In this document: positions 15,517 through 24,623 of the stretch, piece by piece
Layout: each line of letters starts with the position of its first letter
Position numbering within the stretch: the first letter of the stretch is position 1
Source of the DNA: Bacteroidales bacterium
Lineage (GTDB): Bacteria; Bacteroidota; Bacteroidia; Bacteroidales; Bacteroidaceae
Assembly (NCBI GenBank): GCA_004555245.1
Contig: SFIS01000016.1
Span: 1-42,021, forward strand
DNA: 42,021 nt
Direction of reading: 5' to 3'
The notes under the pieces: model-generated
The model's database searches: none
Told to the model about the DNA's origin: nothing
The model's input: only the letters and a program-made list of their open reading frames with translations
Position numbers and translations under genes: made by a program

Positions 15517-17745
15517 ATGCAGAAAGGAAACAAGCAAATGAGCAAGTTCAACGAGAAAGATTCTATGCGGAGGTACCGTATCATCGCATGGGTGTTCGTC
15601 ATATCATTCTTCGCGGTGGTTGTCAGAGCCACGTATATCATGACATTCAAGCGAGACTACTGGACGCAGGTTGCAGACCGCCTGAAGGCGGACAGTGTAC
15701 CCGTCGCTCCAGCACGCGGAAACATACTGAGCTGCGACTACAAACTGCTCGCGTCAAGCCTGCCCGAATACAAACTATACATAGACTTCAGGGCGATGGC
15801 GGAATCCAAGGCCGACACGCTGTGGGCAGAGAAGGAGGATTCCATCTGCTACGGACTGAGCCAGATCTTCCCGCAGAAGAGTGCGGAGGAATTCAGGCGC
15901 CATCTGCGGGAAGGCAGGGAGAAGACCTACACGAACAAGAAAGGCGAGACCTTTGTCGGCAGCCGACACTGGCCCATCTGGAGCAAGCGTGTCAGCTACT
16001 CTGTCTATGCCGAGGTGAAAGAGCTGCCTATCTTCCGCCTGGGGAAGAACAAGAGCGGCTTCCACTTCGAGAAGTTCAACGCACGCACCATGCCAAACGG
16101 TTCGCTCGCCTCGCGCACCATAGGACAGATGTACGGCGAGATAGATTCGGCACGCTTCGGACTTGAGCTATACTACGATTCTGTGCTGCGGGGAGAGAAA
16201 GGGCTTATCAACCGACGCAAGGTGCTCTCGAGATATCTCGACATCATGATAAAGGAACCCGTCGATGGGGCGGACATCGTCACAACTCTCGACGTCAACA
16301 TACAGGACCTCGCAGAGAAAGCCGTCATCGACGAACTGAAGGAAATCAACGGCGAACTGGGTGTTGCCATCGTCATGGAGACGAAGACGGGCGACATAAA
16401 GGCGCTGGTCAATATGTCGCGCGTCAGCGACGGCAAAGGCGGATACACCTACCGCGAGGTGAAGAACAACGCCGTCTCCGACCTCGTGGAGCCAGGCTCC
16501 GTCTTCAAGACAGCATCAATCCTCGCAGCCCTCGAAGACGGCGTGATAGACACCACCGCACGCTACAACATCGAGACGGGCGGAGGCGTCTGGCCTATGT
16601 ACGGCAGGGAGATGCGCGACCACAACTGGAGGCGAGGAGGCTACGGCACGCTGTCCGTCCCGGAGGTGCTGCACGTCAGCAGCAACATCGGCGTCAGCCG
16701 CCTCATTGACCGTGCCTACCACGACAAGCCGGAGAAATTCGTAGAACGCATACACAGCCTCGGCCTCGGCATTGACTTCGACCTCCCTTTCATCGGCTCG
16801 CAGAAACATGCAATAGTGCGTATGCCGAAGCGGGCGAAGAACGGACAGTACATCAACTGGTCGAAGACAACACTGCCATGGATGTCGATAGGATACGAGA
16901 CGCAGATTCCGCCTATATTCACCGTAGCCTTCTACAACGCCATTGCCAACAACGGACGGTTCATGCAGCCGCGCTTCGTAAAGGAGATACAGAAAGACGG
17001 CGTGACGGTGAAGACATACGACCCCGTATGCCTCATAGAGAAAATCTGCCACGACGAGCCGCTGCACAAGATACAGGCGATTCTCGAAGGAGTGGTGTCG
17101 AGAGGACTGGGAAAGAAAGCGGGCAGCAAATCGTTCAAAGTGGCGGGAAAGACCGGCACGGCGCAGATTGCAGACGAAAACGGGTCGTACAAGTCGGGAA
17201 CCGTAAGATACTGGCTCTCATTCTGCGGATACTTCCCGTACGAGAACCCGGAATACACCTGCATCGTCTGTCTGAAGAAAAGAGGCCTGCCTGCCTCGGG
17301 AGGCGGAATGTGTGGCGTTGTCTTCCACAACATCTCTGAAGGCATCATGGCGAAGAAACTGAAGCACAACGTCGAGGTGGCGAGAGATTCTACGTCCTCC
17401 CCGATTCCAGATGTCAAGACCGGCAACCTGCTTGCGGCTGACTATGTGCTGAACGCCCTGGACATCAATACAAAAGGCGGATGGAACGGGACGTACGCCA
17501 CAGGAAACCCCGTATGGGGAAAGGCGGACAACGCACGCAACGGAGTAAGGCTGACGAAACACGCCGTGCCGGACAACCAGCTCATGCCCGACGTCTCAGG
17601 AATGGGAGCGAGAGACGCCGTCTTCATGCTCGAAAGCAGAGGCATGAAGGTCAAAATACTGGGCAGAGGCAAGGTGAAGAAACAGAGCGTAGCACCAAGG
17701 ACGAAGGTGAAGAAAAACACAGTCGTCACGCTCGAAATGGGATGA
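15517..17745 (+). CDS. ftsI: Septal peptidoglycan transpeptidase FtsI (PBP3) with PASTA domain
   Basis: The 742-aa class B penicillin-binding protein crosslinks peptidoglycan at the septum. A short cytoplasmic tail and membrane anchor (about 21-40) precede the dimerisation domain (about 60-240) and transpeptidase domain (about 255-625). The active-site motifs are SVFK (328-331), SSN (388-390) and KTG (545-547). A PASTA domain follows at about 685-742, which is typical of Bacteroidota FtsI but not of E. coli. A downstream ATG at 15538 would shorten the protein by 7 residues, so the exact start is uncertain. It follows ftsL by 19 bp. The partner glycosyltransferase FtsW is encoded further down the cluster. 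Confidence 0.96.
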   Translation: MQKGNKQMSKFNEKDSMRRYRIIAWVFVISFFAVVVRATYIMTFKRDYWTQVADRLKADSVPVAPARGNILSCDYKLLASSLPEYKLYIDFRAMAESKADTLWAEKEDSICYGLSQIFPQKSAEEFRRHLREGREKTYTNKKGETFVGSRHWPIWSKRVSYSVYAEVKELPIFRLGKNKSGFHFEKFNARTMPNGSLASRTIGQMYGEIDSARFGLELYYDSVLRGEKGLINRRKVLSRYLDIMIKEPVDGADIVTTLDVNIQDLAEKAVIDELKEINGELGVAIVMETKTGDIKALVNMSRVSDGKGGYTYREVKNNAVSDLVEPGSVFKTASILAALEDGVIDTTARYNIETGGGVWPMYGREMRDHNWRRGGYGTLSVPEVLHVSSNIGVSRLIDRAYHDKPEKFVERIHSLGLGIDFDLPFIGSQKHAIVRMPKRAKNGQYINWSKTTLPWMSIGYETQIPPIFTVAFYNAIANNGRFMQPRFVKEIQKDGVTVKTYDPVCLIEKICHDEPLHKIQAILEGVVSRGLGKKAGSKSFKVAGKTGTAQIADENGSYKSGTVRYWLSFCGYFPYENPEYTCIVCLKKRGLPASGGGMCGVVFHNISEGIMAKKLKHNVEVARDSTSSPIPDVKTGNLLAADYVLNALDINTKGGWNGTYATGNPVWGKADNARNGVRLTKHAVPDNQLMPDVSGMGARDAVFMLESRGMKVKILGRGKVKKQSVAPRTKVKKNTVVTLEMG

Positions 17746-17818
17746 AACGCACCTCATACATACCGCCTGCAGACAGACAACAAGACAGAAAGGACTTTTT
17801 ATAAACTCTACATACATC

Positions 17819-19270
17819 ATGAAACTGACCGAGATAACCAACCGGATAGCCACGCTCGCTGTGACAGGCAGCACAGAGCGCGACATCACCGACATCTGCA
17901 TCGACAGCCGCGAGGCAAAGCCCGGCTGCCTCTTCGTCGCCATGCGCGGAACACAGGTTGACGGACACCGCTTCATACAAAAGGCGACTGAGGCGGGAGC
18001 CGAGGCAGTGATGTGCGAGACAATGCCCGCAACAACCGACGGGAATGTCACATACATCCTCGTGCCTTCATGCGAAGAGGCGGTGGGACCCGCTGCCACG
18101 ACATTCTTCGGAAACCCCACACAGAAACTGAAACTCGTCGGAGTCACCGGCACCAACGGAAAGACTACCATCGCCACATTATTATATAATATGTTCCGAA
18201 AGATGGGACACCGCTGCGGACTGCTATCCACCGTCTGCAACTATATCGAAGACGAGGCGATACCCGCATCCCATACCACGCCAGACCCCATTGAACTCAA
18301 CCGCCTGCTGGCAAAGATGGTCGAGGCAGGATGCGAATACGCCTTCATGGAATGCTCGAGCCATGCCATCATACAGCGCCGCATCGGAGGACTGAGGTTC
18401 GAGGGTGGAATATTCACCAACCTCACACGAGACCATCTGGACTACCACAAGACGTTCGAGAACTACCGCGACGCAAAGAAACTCTTCTTCGACAACCTGC
18501 CGAAAGGGGCTTTCGCCGTAACCAACGCAGACGACAAGAACGGCATGGTGATGGTGCAGAACACCAAGGCAACGGTGAAGACATACAGCACACGCTCCAT
18601 GGCTGACTTCAGGGCGAGAATACTGGAATGCCACTTCGAGGGCATGATGCTCGAAATAGACAACCGCGAGGTGGCGGTGCAGTTCATCGGAAAGTTCAAC
18701 GTCTCTAACCTGCTCGCTGTCTATGCCGCTGCCATCATGCTCGGAAAAGCCCCGGAAGACATCCTCCTCGTGATGTCAACGCTGAAGAGTGTGGCAGGAC
18801 GCCTCGAACCCATACGCTCCGCTGACGGAGTGACGGCTGTCGTGGACTATGCACACACGCCCGACGCTCTCGAGAACGTGCTCAACGCCATACACGAAGT
18901 GCTCAACGGAAAGGGAAGAATCATCACAGTATGCGGATGCGGAGGAAACCGCGACAAGGGAAAACGCCCGCTCATGGCACAGGAGGCGGCACGCCAGAGC
19001 GACAAGGTAATCCTCACGTCTGACAACCCGAGACACGAAGAGCCCGAAGCCATACTCGACGATATGCAGGCGGGAATAAAGCCCGCACAGGCGAAAAACG
19101 TAGTCAGAATAACCGACCGCAGGCAGGCGATACGCACGGCCGTGGCAATGGCAATGCCGGGAGACGTCATTCTCATCGCCGGAAAAGGGCATGAGGACTA
19201 TCAGATCGTGGGCGACGTGAAACATCATTTCGACGACCGCGAGGAGGTGAGAAACGCCTTCGCACTGTAA
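17819..19270 (+). CDS. murE: UDP-MurNAc-L-Ala-D-Glu:meso-diaminopimelate ligase
   Basis: The 483-aa cytoplasmic ligase adds meso-diaminopimelate to UDP-MurNAc-dipeptide, using ATP. The ATP loop GTNGKTT lies at 111-117. The DNPR motif (402-405), followed by HEEP, is the mark of diaminopimelate rather than lysine specificity. This agrees with dapF and dapL in the same window. The codons for LLYNM (TTATTATATAATATG, about 18179) form an AT island unlike the neighbouring sequence. The next gene, mraY, is 130 bp away, beyond a tandem repeat. Confidence 0.97.
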   Translation: MKLTEITNRIATLAVTGSTERDITDICIDSREAKPGCLFVAMRGTQVDGHRFIQKATEAGAEAVMCETMPATTDGNVTYILVPSCEEAVGPAATTFFGNPTQKLKLVGVTGTNGKTTIATLLYNMFRKMGHRCGLLSTVCNYIEDEAIPASHTTPDPIELNRLLAKMVEAGCEYAFMECSSHAIIQRRIGGLRFEGGIFTNLTRDHLDYHKTFENYRDAKKLFFDNLPKGAFAVTNADDKNGMVMVQNTKATVKTYSTRSMADFRARILECHFEGMMLEIDNREVAVQFIGKFNVSNLLAVYAAAIMLGKAPEDILLVMSTLKSVAGRLEPIRSADGVTAVVDYAHTPDALENVLNAIHEVLNGKGRIITVCGCGGNRDKGKRPLMAQEAARQSDKVILTSDNPRHEEPEAILDDMQAGIKPAQAKNVVRITDRRQAIRTAVAMAMPGDVILIAGKGHEDYQIVGDVKHHFDDREEVRNAFAL

Positions 19271-19287
19271 GAAAAGCCGCTACTTGC

Positions 19288-19377
19288 GTTATTGCCGTTA
19301 TTGTCGTTTCTAACGTTATTGTCGTTTCTAACGTTATCATCGTTATTTACGTTATCATCGTTACTAACGTTATCATA
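19288..19377 (+). repeat. Five tandem copies of an 18-bp repeat between murE and mraY
   Basis: Five adjoining 18-bp units span 19288-19377. The consensus is GTTNNTAACGTTATCATC. Copies 2 to 5 are near-identical and copy 1 is more diverged. Each unit is itself made of two GTT-headed 9-bp halves, which suggests growth by slippage. The copies contain the palindrome AACGTT. This array lies inside the dcw cluster, in an otherwise tightly packed run of genes. It has no long ORF and no CRISPR architecture. Confidence 0.9.
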
Positions 19378-19400
19378 GTCAAACAAAAACACCAAGCCAG

Positions 19401-20663
19401 ATGCTATACTACCTTTTCAGATACCTCGAACAGTTCGGCATACAGGGCGCACACCTCTGGAGCTACATCTCTTTCCGTGCCATACTCGCCCTCATCCTAT
19501 CGCTCGTCATCAGTATATGGATGGGAGAGCACTTCATCAAATGGATGCGCCGCCACAATGTCAGCGAGGCACAGCGAGACTATGCCATCGACCCTTACGG
19601 ACAACAGAAGAAAGGTGTGCCCACAATGGGCGGACTGGTGATTCTCGTTGCTATCATCATCCCCTGCCTGCTCTTCGGCAGGCTGCGCAACATCTATATG
19701 ATTCTGATGCTCGTCACTACGGTGTGGCTCGGCGCAATAGGATTCCTCGACGACTATATCAAGATGAAAATCTCGAAAGACGGTCTGCGCCCCATATACA
19801 AACTCATAGGACAGTCGCTGCTCGGACTGACGATAGGCCTCACGCTATGGCTCTCGCCGGATGCCGTCATACGCGAGAATGTCTCTGTCAAGCGCCAGGG
19901 GACAGAGACCGTCATATACAAGAGCGAACCTGTCAAATCTACCGTGACGACAATTCCTTTTGTCAAGGACAACAACCTCGACTACACGAGTTTCGTCTCA
20001 TTCTGCGGCAAATACAAGCATGCACTGGGGTGGCTCGTCTTCGTCATCATGACAACCGTCGTCGTCACCGCCGTCTCCAACGGCTCCAACCTCAACGACG
20101 GCATGGACGGCATGTGTGCCGGCAACGCCGCGATAATAGGTGTCGCGCTCGGCATACTGGCGTATGTCTCGTCAAACATCGGCTACGCCTCGTATTTTGA
20201 CATAATGTATATACCCGGCTCGCAAGAGCTCGTAATCTTCATCTGCGCCTTCGTCGGCGCACTAATCGGATTCCTCTGGTATAACGCTTATCCCGCACAG
20301 ATATTCATGGGCGACACCGGCTCGCTCGCCATCGGAGGCATCATCGGCGTCACGGCAGTCATCATACACAAAGAACTTCTCATACCCGTGCTCTGCTTCG
20401 TCTTCTTCATGGAGAGTGTCTCGGTGCTGCTGCAGGTCAGAGTGGCTAAACACGGAAACAAACACGGCAAGAAACTGCGCCTCTTCAAACGAGCGCCAAT
20501 ACACGACGCCTTCCGCATACTGCCCGGACAGATAGGGAAAGATGTCAAGGTCATATTCAACTGGCCGCGCGGATGCTGGCTCGAGTCGAAGATAACGACG
20601 CGCTTCTGGATCACTACAGTTCTCATGGCGGCACTCGCCATCATCACGCTCAAGATAAGATAA
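19401..20663 (+). CDS. mraY: Phospho-MurNAc-pentapeptide transferase (lipid I synthase)
   Basis: The 420-aa integral membrane enzyme joins phospho-MurNAc-pentapeptide to undecaprenyl phosphate to make lipid I. About ten membrane helices are visible. The catalytic acidic motifs are GFLDDY (114-119) and NLNDGMDG (230-237), and GDTGS is at 304-308. It is about 60 residues longer than E. coli MraY because of an extra segment at about 155-205. The conserved C-terminal PIHHHFE motif is replaced by PIHDAFR (366-372), followed by an insertion. The tail FWITTVLMAALAIITLK is normal. Despite the altered motif, position and the other motifs make the call secure. Confidence 0.95.
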   Translation: MLYYLFRYLEQFGIQGAHLWSYISFRAILALILSLVISIWMGEHFIKWMRRHNVSEAQRDYAIDPYGQQKKGVPTMGGLVILVAIIIPCLLFGRLRNIYMILMLVTTVWLGAIGFLDDYIKMKISKDGLRPIYKLIGQSLLGLTIGLTLWLSPDAVIRENVSVKRQGTETVIYKSEPVKSTVTTIPFVKDNNLDYTSFVSFCGKYKHALGWLVFVIMTTVVVTAVSNGSNLNDGMDGMCAGNAAIIGVALGILAYVSSNIGYASYFDIMYIPGSQELVIFICAFVGALIGFLWYNAYPAQIFMGDTGSLAIGGIIGVTAVIIHKELLIPVLCFVFFMESVSVLLQVRVAKHGNKHGKKLRLFKRAPIHDAFRILPGQIGKDVKVIFNWPRGCWLESKITTRFWITTVLMAALAIITLKIR

Positions 20664-20672
20664 ACACATACG

Positions 20673-21992
20673 ATGAAAAGAATAGCAATACTCGGTGCAG
20701 GAGAGAGTGGCGTCGGAACAGCCATACTGGCGCAGAAAAACGGATACGACGTCTTCGTGTCTGACATGGGAGCAGTCGCCGAGAGATACAAGGCGATGCT
20801 CGACGAACATAACATAAGATGGGAGGAAGGCCGCCACACGGAAAGCGAAATCGTCAGTGCGGCAGAGGTGGTGAAGAGCCCCGGCATTCCTGACACGGCC
20901 CCTATCGTGAAGAAGATAATAGAGAAAGGCATACCCGTCATCTCGGAACTCGAGTTCGCAAAACGATACTCGCGCGGACGATGCGTGTGCATCACCGGGT
21001 CGAACGGAAAGACGACAACGACATCGCTCATCTATTATATCATGCAGCGGGCAAAGCTCGACGTAGGCCTCGCAGGAAACATCGGACGCTCGTTCGCACT
21101 GCAGGTGGCGGAGAACGACCACGAATGGTATGTCCTCGAAATCAGCTCGTTCCAGCTTGACAATATGTTCGACTTCAGGGCTGACATCGCTGTGCTTATG
21201 AACATCACGCCCGATCATCTCGACCGCTATGACTTCACCATGCAGAACTATACCGACTCGAAGATGCGCATCATACAGAACCAGACGCAGCACGATGCCT
21301 TCGTCTATTGGAATGATGACGAGCATATCAACGCCGAACTCGAGAAACGACGCCGGGGATATGCTCCGCAGCCCACGCCGTCGAGCCGGAAGGCAAGGCT
21401 GGGAACGCCAAAGCTGTATGCCTTCAGCGACGACGACTTCGAGAAACTCCACCTCTCTTTCTCGCAACTCGGACAGCACAACAAGCGCAACGCGCTCGCC
21501 GCATACATCGCCACACGCCTCGCCGGGGTTGACGAGAAACTCGTCAGACAGTGTCTCGACGACTTCCCAGGAGTGGAGCACAGACTGGAGCGGGTGGCAG
21601 AGAAAGACGGCGTCCTATACATCAACGACTCGAAGGCTACTAACGTCGATGCCTGCAATGTGGCGTTGCAGGCGATGACACGACCCACCGTCCTCATCGT
21701 CGGAGGCAAAGACAAAGGCAACGACTATTCAACCATATACCAGCTCGTGAAGGAGAAATGCAAGGCCATCGTCTTCCTCGGAGCCGACAACGCCAAGCTA
21801 CACGCATCGTTCGACAACTGCGGACTGCCGATTGCCGACACGCATTCTATGGCTGACTGCGTCGAGGCGTGCAGACGCTTCGCCACACAGGGAGACACCG
21901 TCCTGCTGTCGCCATGTTGCGCATCGTTCGATCTCTTCAGGAATATGGAAGACCGCGGCGAACAGTTCAAGCACTGCGTCATGGAAGGATGA
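20673..21992 (+). CDS. murD: UDP-MurNAc-L-alanine:D-glutamate ligase
   Basis: The 439-aa cytoplasmic ligase adds D-glutamate to UDP-MurNAc-L-alanine. The Rossmann-like start ILGAGESGVG (6-15) binds the UDP part and GSNGKTT (109-115) the ATP. A Mur central-domain ending IEHRLE-like (VEHRLERV, about 307-314) and the NDSKATN motif (about 323-329) are typical of MurD. It begins 9 bp after mraY, and ftsW follows directly, so co-translation is likely. Confidence 0.96.
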   Translation: MKRIAILGAGESGVGTAILAQKNGYDVFVSDMGAVAERYKAMLDEHNIRWEEGRHTESEIVSAAEVVKSPGIPDTAPIVKKIIEKGIPVISELEFAKRYSRGRCVCITGSNGKTTTTSLIYYIMQRAKLDVGLAGNIGRSFALQVAENDHEWYVLEISSFQLDNMFDFRADIAVLMNITPDHLDRYDFTMQNYTDSKMRIIQNQTQHDAFVYWNDDEHINAELEKRRRGYAPQPTPSSRKARLGTPKLYAFSDDDFEKLHLSFSQLGQHNKRNALAAYIATRLAGVDEKLVRQCLDDFPGVEHRLERVAEKDGVLYINDSKATNVDACNVALQAMTRPTVLIVGGKDKGNDYSTIYQLVKEKCKAIVFLGADNAKLHASFDNCGLPIADTHSMADCVEACRRFATQGDTVLLSPCCASFDLFRNMEDRGEQFKHCVMEG

Positions 21993-22058
21993 TGACAAGC
22001 CTTGCGGGCGGCCACCGCCTCCCGTACCATTACTCGCACACTAATACTGTTTCTGAAA

Positions 22059-23345
22059 GTGACAAACAAACTCGGATTATTATTCAAAGGCGACAAAGTG
22101 ATCTGGATGATCTTCTTCTTCCTCTGCATCATAAGCATCGTGGAAGTGTTCTCGGCATCATCCTTCCTCACTTTCAAGGGCGGCAGCTACTGGATGCCCG
22201 TCCTTAAGCATATCGGCACCATAATTGCCGGGTTCATCGCCATGTATATCGTGCACATGACACCGTGCAAATACTTCAAGATAATGACGTTCCCGATGCT
22301 CCTGCTCTCGCTCGTACTCGTATATGTCGTATTGGCATTCGGAGCCAGCACAAACGGGGCAAGCCGGTGGATGGCGGTGGGAGGAATGCAGTTCCAGCCT
22401 TCAGAGATAGCCAAAGGCACACTCGTCCTCGTCGTCGCACAGGTGCTCGGCGCAATGCAGACAGAACGGGGGGCGGACAAACAGGCATTCTGGTGGATTC
22501 TCGGCGTTTCGGCTATCGTCATCATGCCTATCTTGGTGGAAAACTTCTCGACTGGATTCCTGCTCTCTGCAGTCGTCTTCCTCATGATGTTCGTGGGGAG
22601 AGTGCCTTTCGCACAGCTGGGAAGGCTGCTCGGCGTTGTCATTGCAGCAGCCGTCATCTGCGTCCTCGTCATCGTGCAATACGGCAAGGACGACCAGGAC
22701 GTAAAGAATGAAAGACAGCCAAAGACTGCCCTCGTCGAGACTGTCAGGGGGACAGCGGACGACGACGAAGCCGGCGAGCCGAAACGTAAAGGTGTGCTAC
22801 ATCGTCTCGACACATGGAAATCGAGAATCAACGGATTCCTCTCGCCGGAGGTGCCGCCAGAGAAATACGATCTCGACAAAGACGCACAGAAAGCCCATGC
22901 TAACATCGCCATCATCAACAGCAATGTCATAGGATGCGGACCGGGAAACTCTGAGGAGCGCGACTTCCTCTCGCAGGCGTTCTCCGATTTCATTTATGCC
23001 ATCATCATCGAAGAGATGGGCATTGTCGGAGCGGCTGCAATAGCTATCCTGTATGTCGTGCTGTTCTGGCGTGCAGGACGCATCGCAAGGCAGTGCGCCA
23101 ACAACTTCCCCGCTTTCCTCGTCATGGGACTGAGCACACTGTTCGTACTGCAGGCTCTCGTCAATATGCTTGTCGCAGTTGATCTGATGCCTGTCACAGG
23201 ACAGCCGCTGCCTCTCATCAGCAAAGGTGGCTCGTCAACACTGATCAACTGCATCTACATCGGAATGATACTCTCTGTATCACGCACGGCAAAAAAACGC
23301 GACAACACTTCCCGACCGGTCACGGCTGCGACTGCCGGGAAATAA
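22059..23345 (+). CDS. ftsW: Septal peptidoglycan polymerase FtsW (SEDS family)
   Basis: The product (428 aa from this start) is a polytopic SEDS glycosyltransferase that polymerises lipid II at the septum with FtsI. About ten hydrophobic helices are seen. The conserved GCGPGNSEERDFLSQAFSDF segment and the C-terminal PLPLISKGGSS motif match the family. The loop with an acidic stretch between helices 6 and 7 (about 22685-22870) is longer than in E. coli. No ATG begins the reading frame near murD. The codons available are TTG at 22002 and GTG at 22059. I chose the GTG because the sequence after it resembles known Bacteroidales FtsW N-termini, and the extra 19 residues from TTG do not. The start is thus inferred. 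Confidence 0.9.
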   Translation: MTNKLGLLFKGDKVIWMIFFFLCIISIVEVFSASSFLTFKGGSYWMPVLKHIGTIIAGFIAMYIVHMTPCKYFKIMTFPMLLLSLVLVYVVLAFGASTNGASRWMAVGGMQFQPSEIAKGTLVLVVAQVLGAMQTERGADKQAFWWILGVSAIVIMPILVENFSTGFLLSAVVFLMMFVGRVPFAQLGRLLGVVIAAAVICVLVIVQYGKDDQDVKNERQPKTALVETVRGTADDDEAGEPKRKGVLHRLDTWKSRINGFLSPEVPPEKYDLDKDAQKAHANIAIINSNVIGCGPGNSEERDFLSQAFSDFIYAIIIEEMGIVGAAAIAILYVVLFWRAGRIARQCANNFPAFLVMGLSTLFVLQALVNMLVAVDLMPVTGQPLPLISKGGSSTLINCIYIGMILSVSRTAKKRDNTSRPVTAATAGK

Positions 23346-23357
23346 AACATACATATT

Positions 23358-24491
23358 ATGAGTCTAAGAATCATCGTCAGCGGCGGAGGCACCGGAGGAC
23401 ATATCTTCCCTGCCATATCAATCGCAAATGCAATAAAAGAGCTCTGTCCTGATGCCGAAATCCTCTTCGTCGGAGCACAGGGACGAATGGAGATGGAGCG
23501 TGTGCCGCAGGCAGGATATAAAATCGTCGGCCTGCCGGTAAGAGGTCTGATACGCCCGTTGTGGAGCCCAAGGAACATAGGCGTCATGATTGATTTCCTG
23601 AAGAGCAGAAGCATGGTGAAGAAAATCATACGCGACTTCAACCCCAATGCCGTCGTGGGCGTCGGAGGATATGCCAGCAGCCCTACGCTAAATGCCGCGC
23701 ACGCACTCGGAATACCATGCATCGTGCAGGAACAGAACTCTTACGCCGGAGTGACAAACAAGTCGCTGGCAAAGAAGGCAGTCAAGATTTGTGTCGCATA
23801 TCATGGCATGGAACGCTTCTTCCCGAAAGACCGTATCGTCATGACCGGCAATCCCGTACGCCAGGTCCTCCTCGGATGCGAGGCGACGAAGGCTGAGGCG
23901 CGTGCCGCGCTAAACCTCCTGCCATCGCTGCCTACTTTGCTTGTCATCGGCGGCTCGCTCGGCGCACGAACCATAAACGATTCCATCGCCGGAGGTATGG
24001 CACGCTTCGAGAAAGCCGGAGTGCAGGTAATATGGCAGACGGGAAAGTTCTACGCCGAGAAATGTGCGCAAACCGTCGAGGCTTACTATGCCGGCACGGA
24101 AAACCCGAGATTTATGCAAGATGCGCGGATGGTACACCAGCAGCCGTTCATCTCTGACATGGCGATGGCTTACAAAGCGGCAGACGTCGTCGTCTCAAGG
24201 GCGGGAGCGTCAAGCATATCCGAACTCTGCCTCTTGGCAAAAGCCTGCATTCTCGTCCCTTCGCCCAATGTGGCGGAAGACCATCAGACAAAAAACGCAA
24301 GGGCTTTGTCCGACAACAACGCCGCAATATTCTGTGCCGATGCCGACGCAAGGACATCTCTCGTCGATGAGGCGATAAAACTCGTGGCTGACAAGGACAA
24401 GACCGGACGCCTCGAAACGGAGATTCGCAAACTTGCTTTCACTGATTCTGCCGAGAAAATTGCGCGAATCGTGATAGATGAGGCAAAGTGA
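23358..24491 (+). CDS. murG: UDP-GlcNAc:undecaprenyl-PP-MurNAc-pentapeptide GlcNAc transferase
   Basis: The 377-aa peripheral membrane GT28 glycosyltransferase forms lipid II from lipid I. The glycine loop SGGGTGGH (8-15) near the N-terminus and the second-domain loop GGSLGAR bind UDP-GlcNAc. The QEQNSYAGVTNK segment (about 128-139) and SRAGASSISEL (about 279-289) are hallmark motifs. It starts 12 bp after ftsW. A gap of 132 bp separates it from murC. Confidence 0.96.
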   Translation: MSLRIIVSGGGTGGHIFPAISIANAIKELCPDAEILFVGAQGRMEMERVPQAGYKIVGLPVRGLIRPLWSPRNIGVMIDFLKSRSMVKKIIRDFNPNAVVGVGGYASSPTLNAAHALGIPCIVQEQNSYAGVTNKSLAKKAVKICVAYHGMERFFPKDRIVMTGNPVRQVLLGCEATKAEARAALNLLPSLPTLLVIGGSLGARTINDSIAGGMARFEKAGVQVIWQTGKFYAEKCAQTVEAYYAGTENPRFMQDARMVHQQPFISDMAMAYKAADVVVSRAGASSISELCLLAKACILVPSPNVAEDHQTKNARALSDNNAAIFCADADARTSLVDEAIKLVADKDKTGRLETEIRKLAFTDSAEKIARIVIDEAK

Positions 24492-24623
24492 CGGCATCAT
24501 ATATAATATGTATAATGTCTCGCTCTGACGTATGTAGTCACATTTCATAATATAGAACATAAAGACTTGAAGGGCATCATGCCCTGCCATACCCTAAACC
24601 CAACCTGACAACGAAGCAAAAAG

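Noticed and set aside
19288..19377. CRISPR array in the murE-mraY gap
   Set aside because: Units are 18 bp, directly adjoining and without unique spacers; no cas gene is near. It is a simple tandem repeat.
20262..21581. Minus-strand frame of 439 codons across mraY and murD
   Set aside because: Both mraY and murD have clear motifs on the plus strand. The antisense frame is open because of codon use in GC-rich genes and has no domain.
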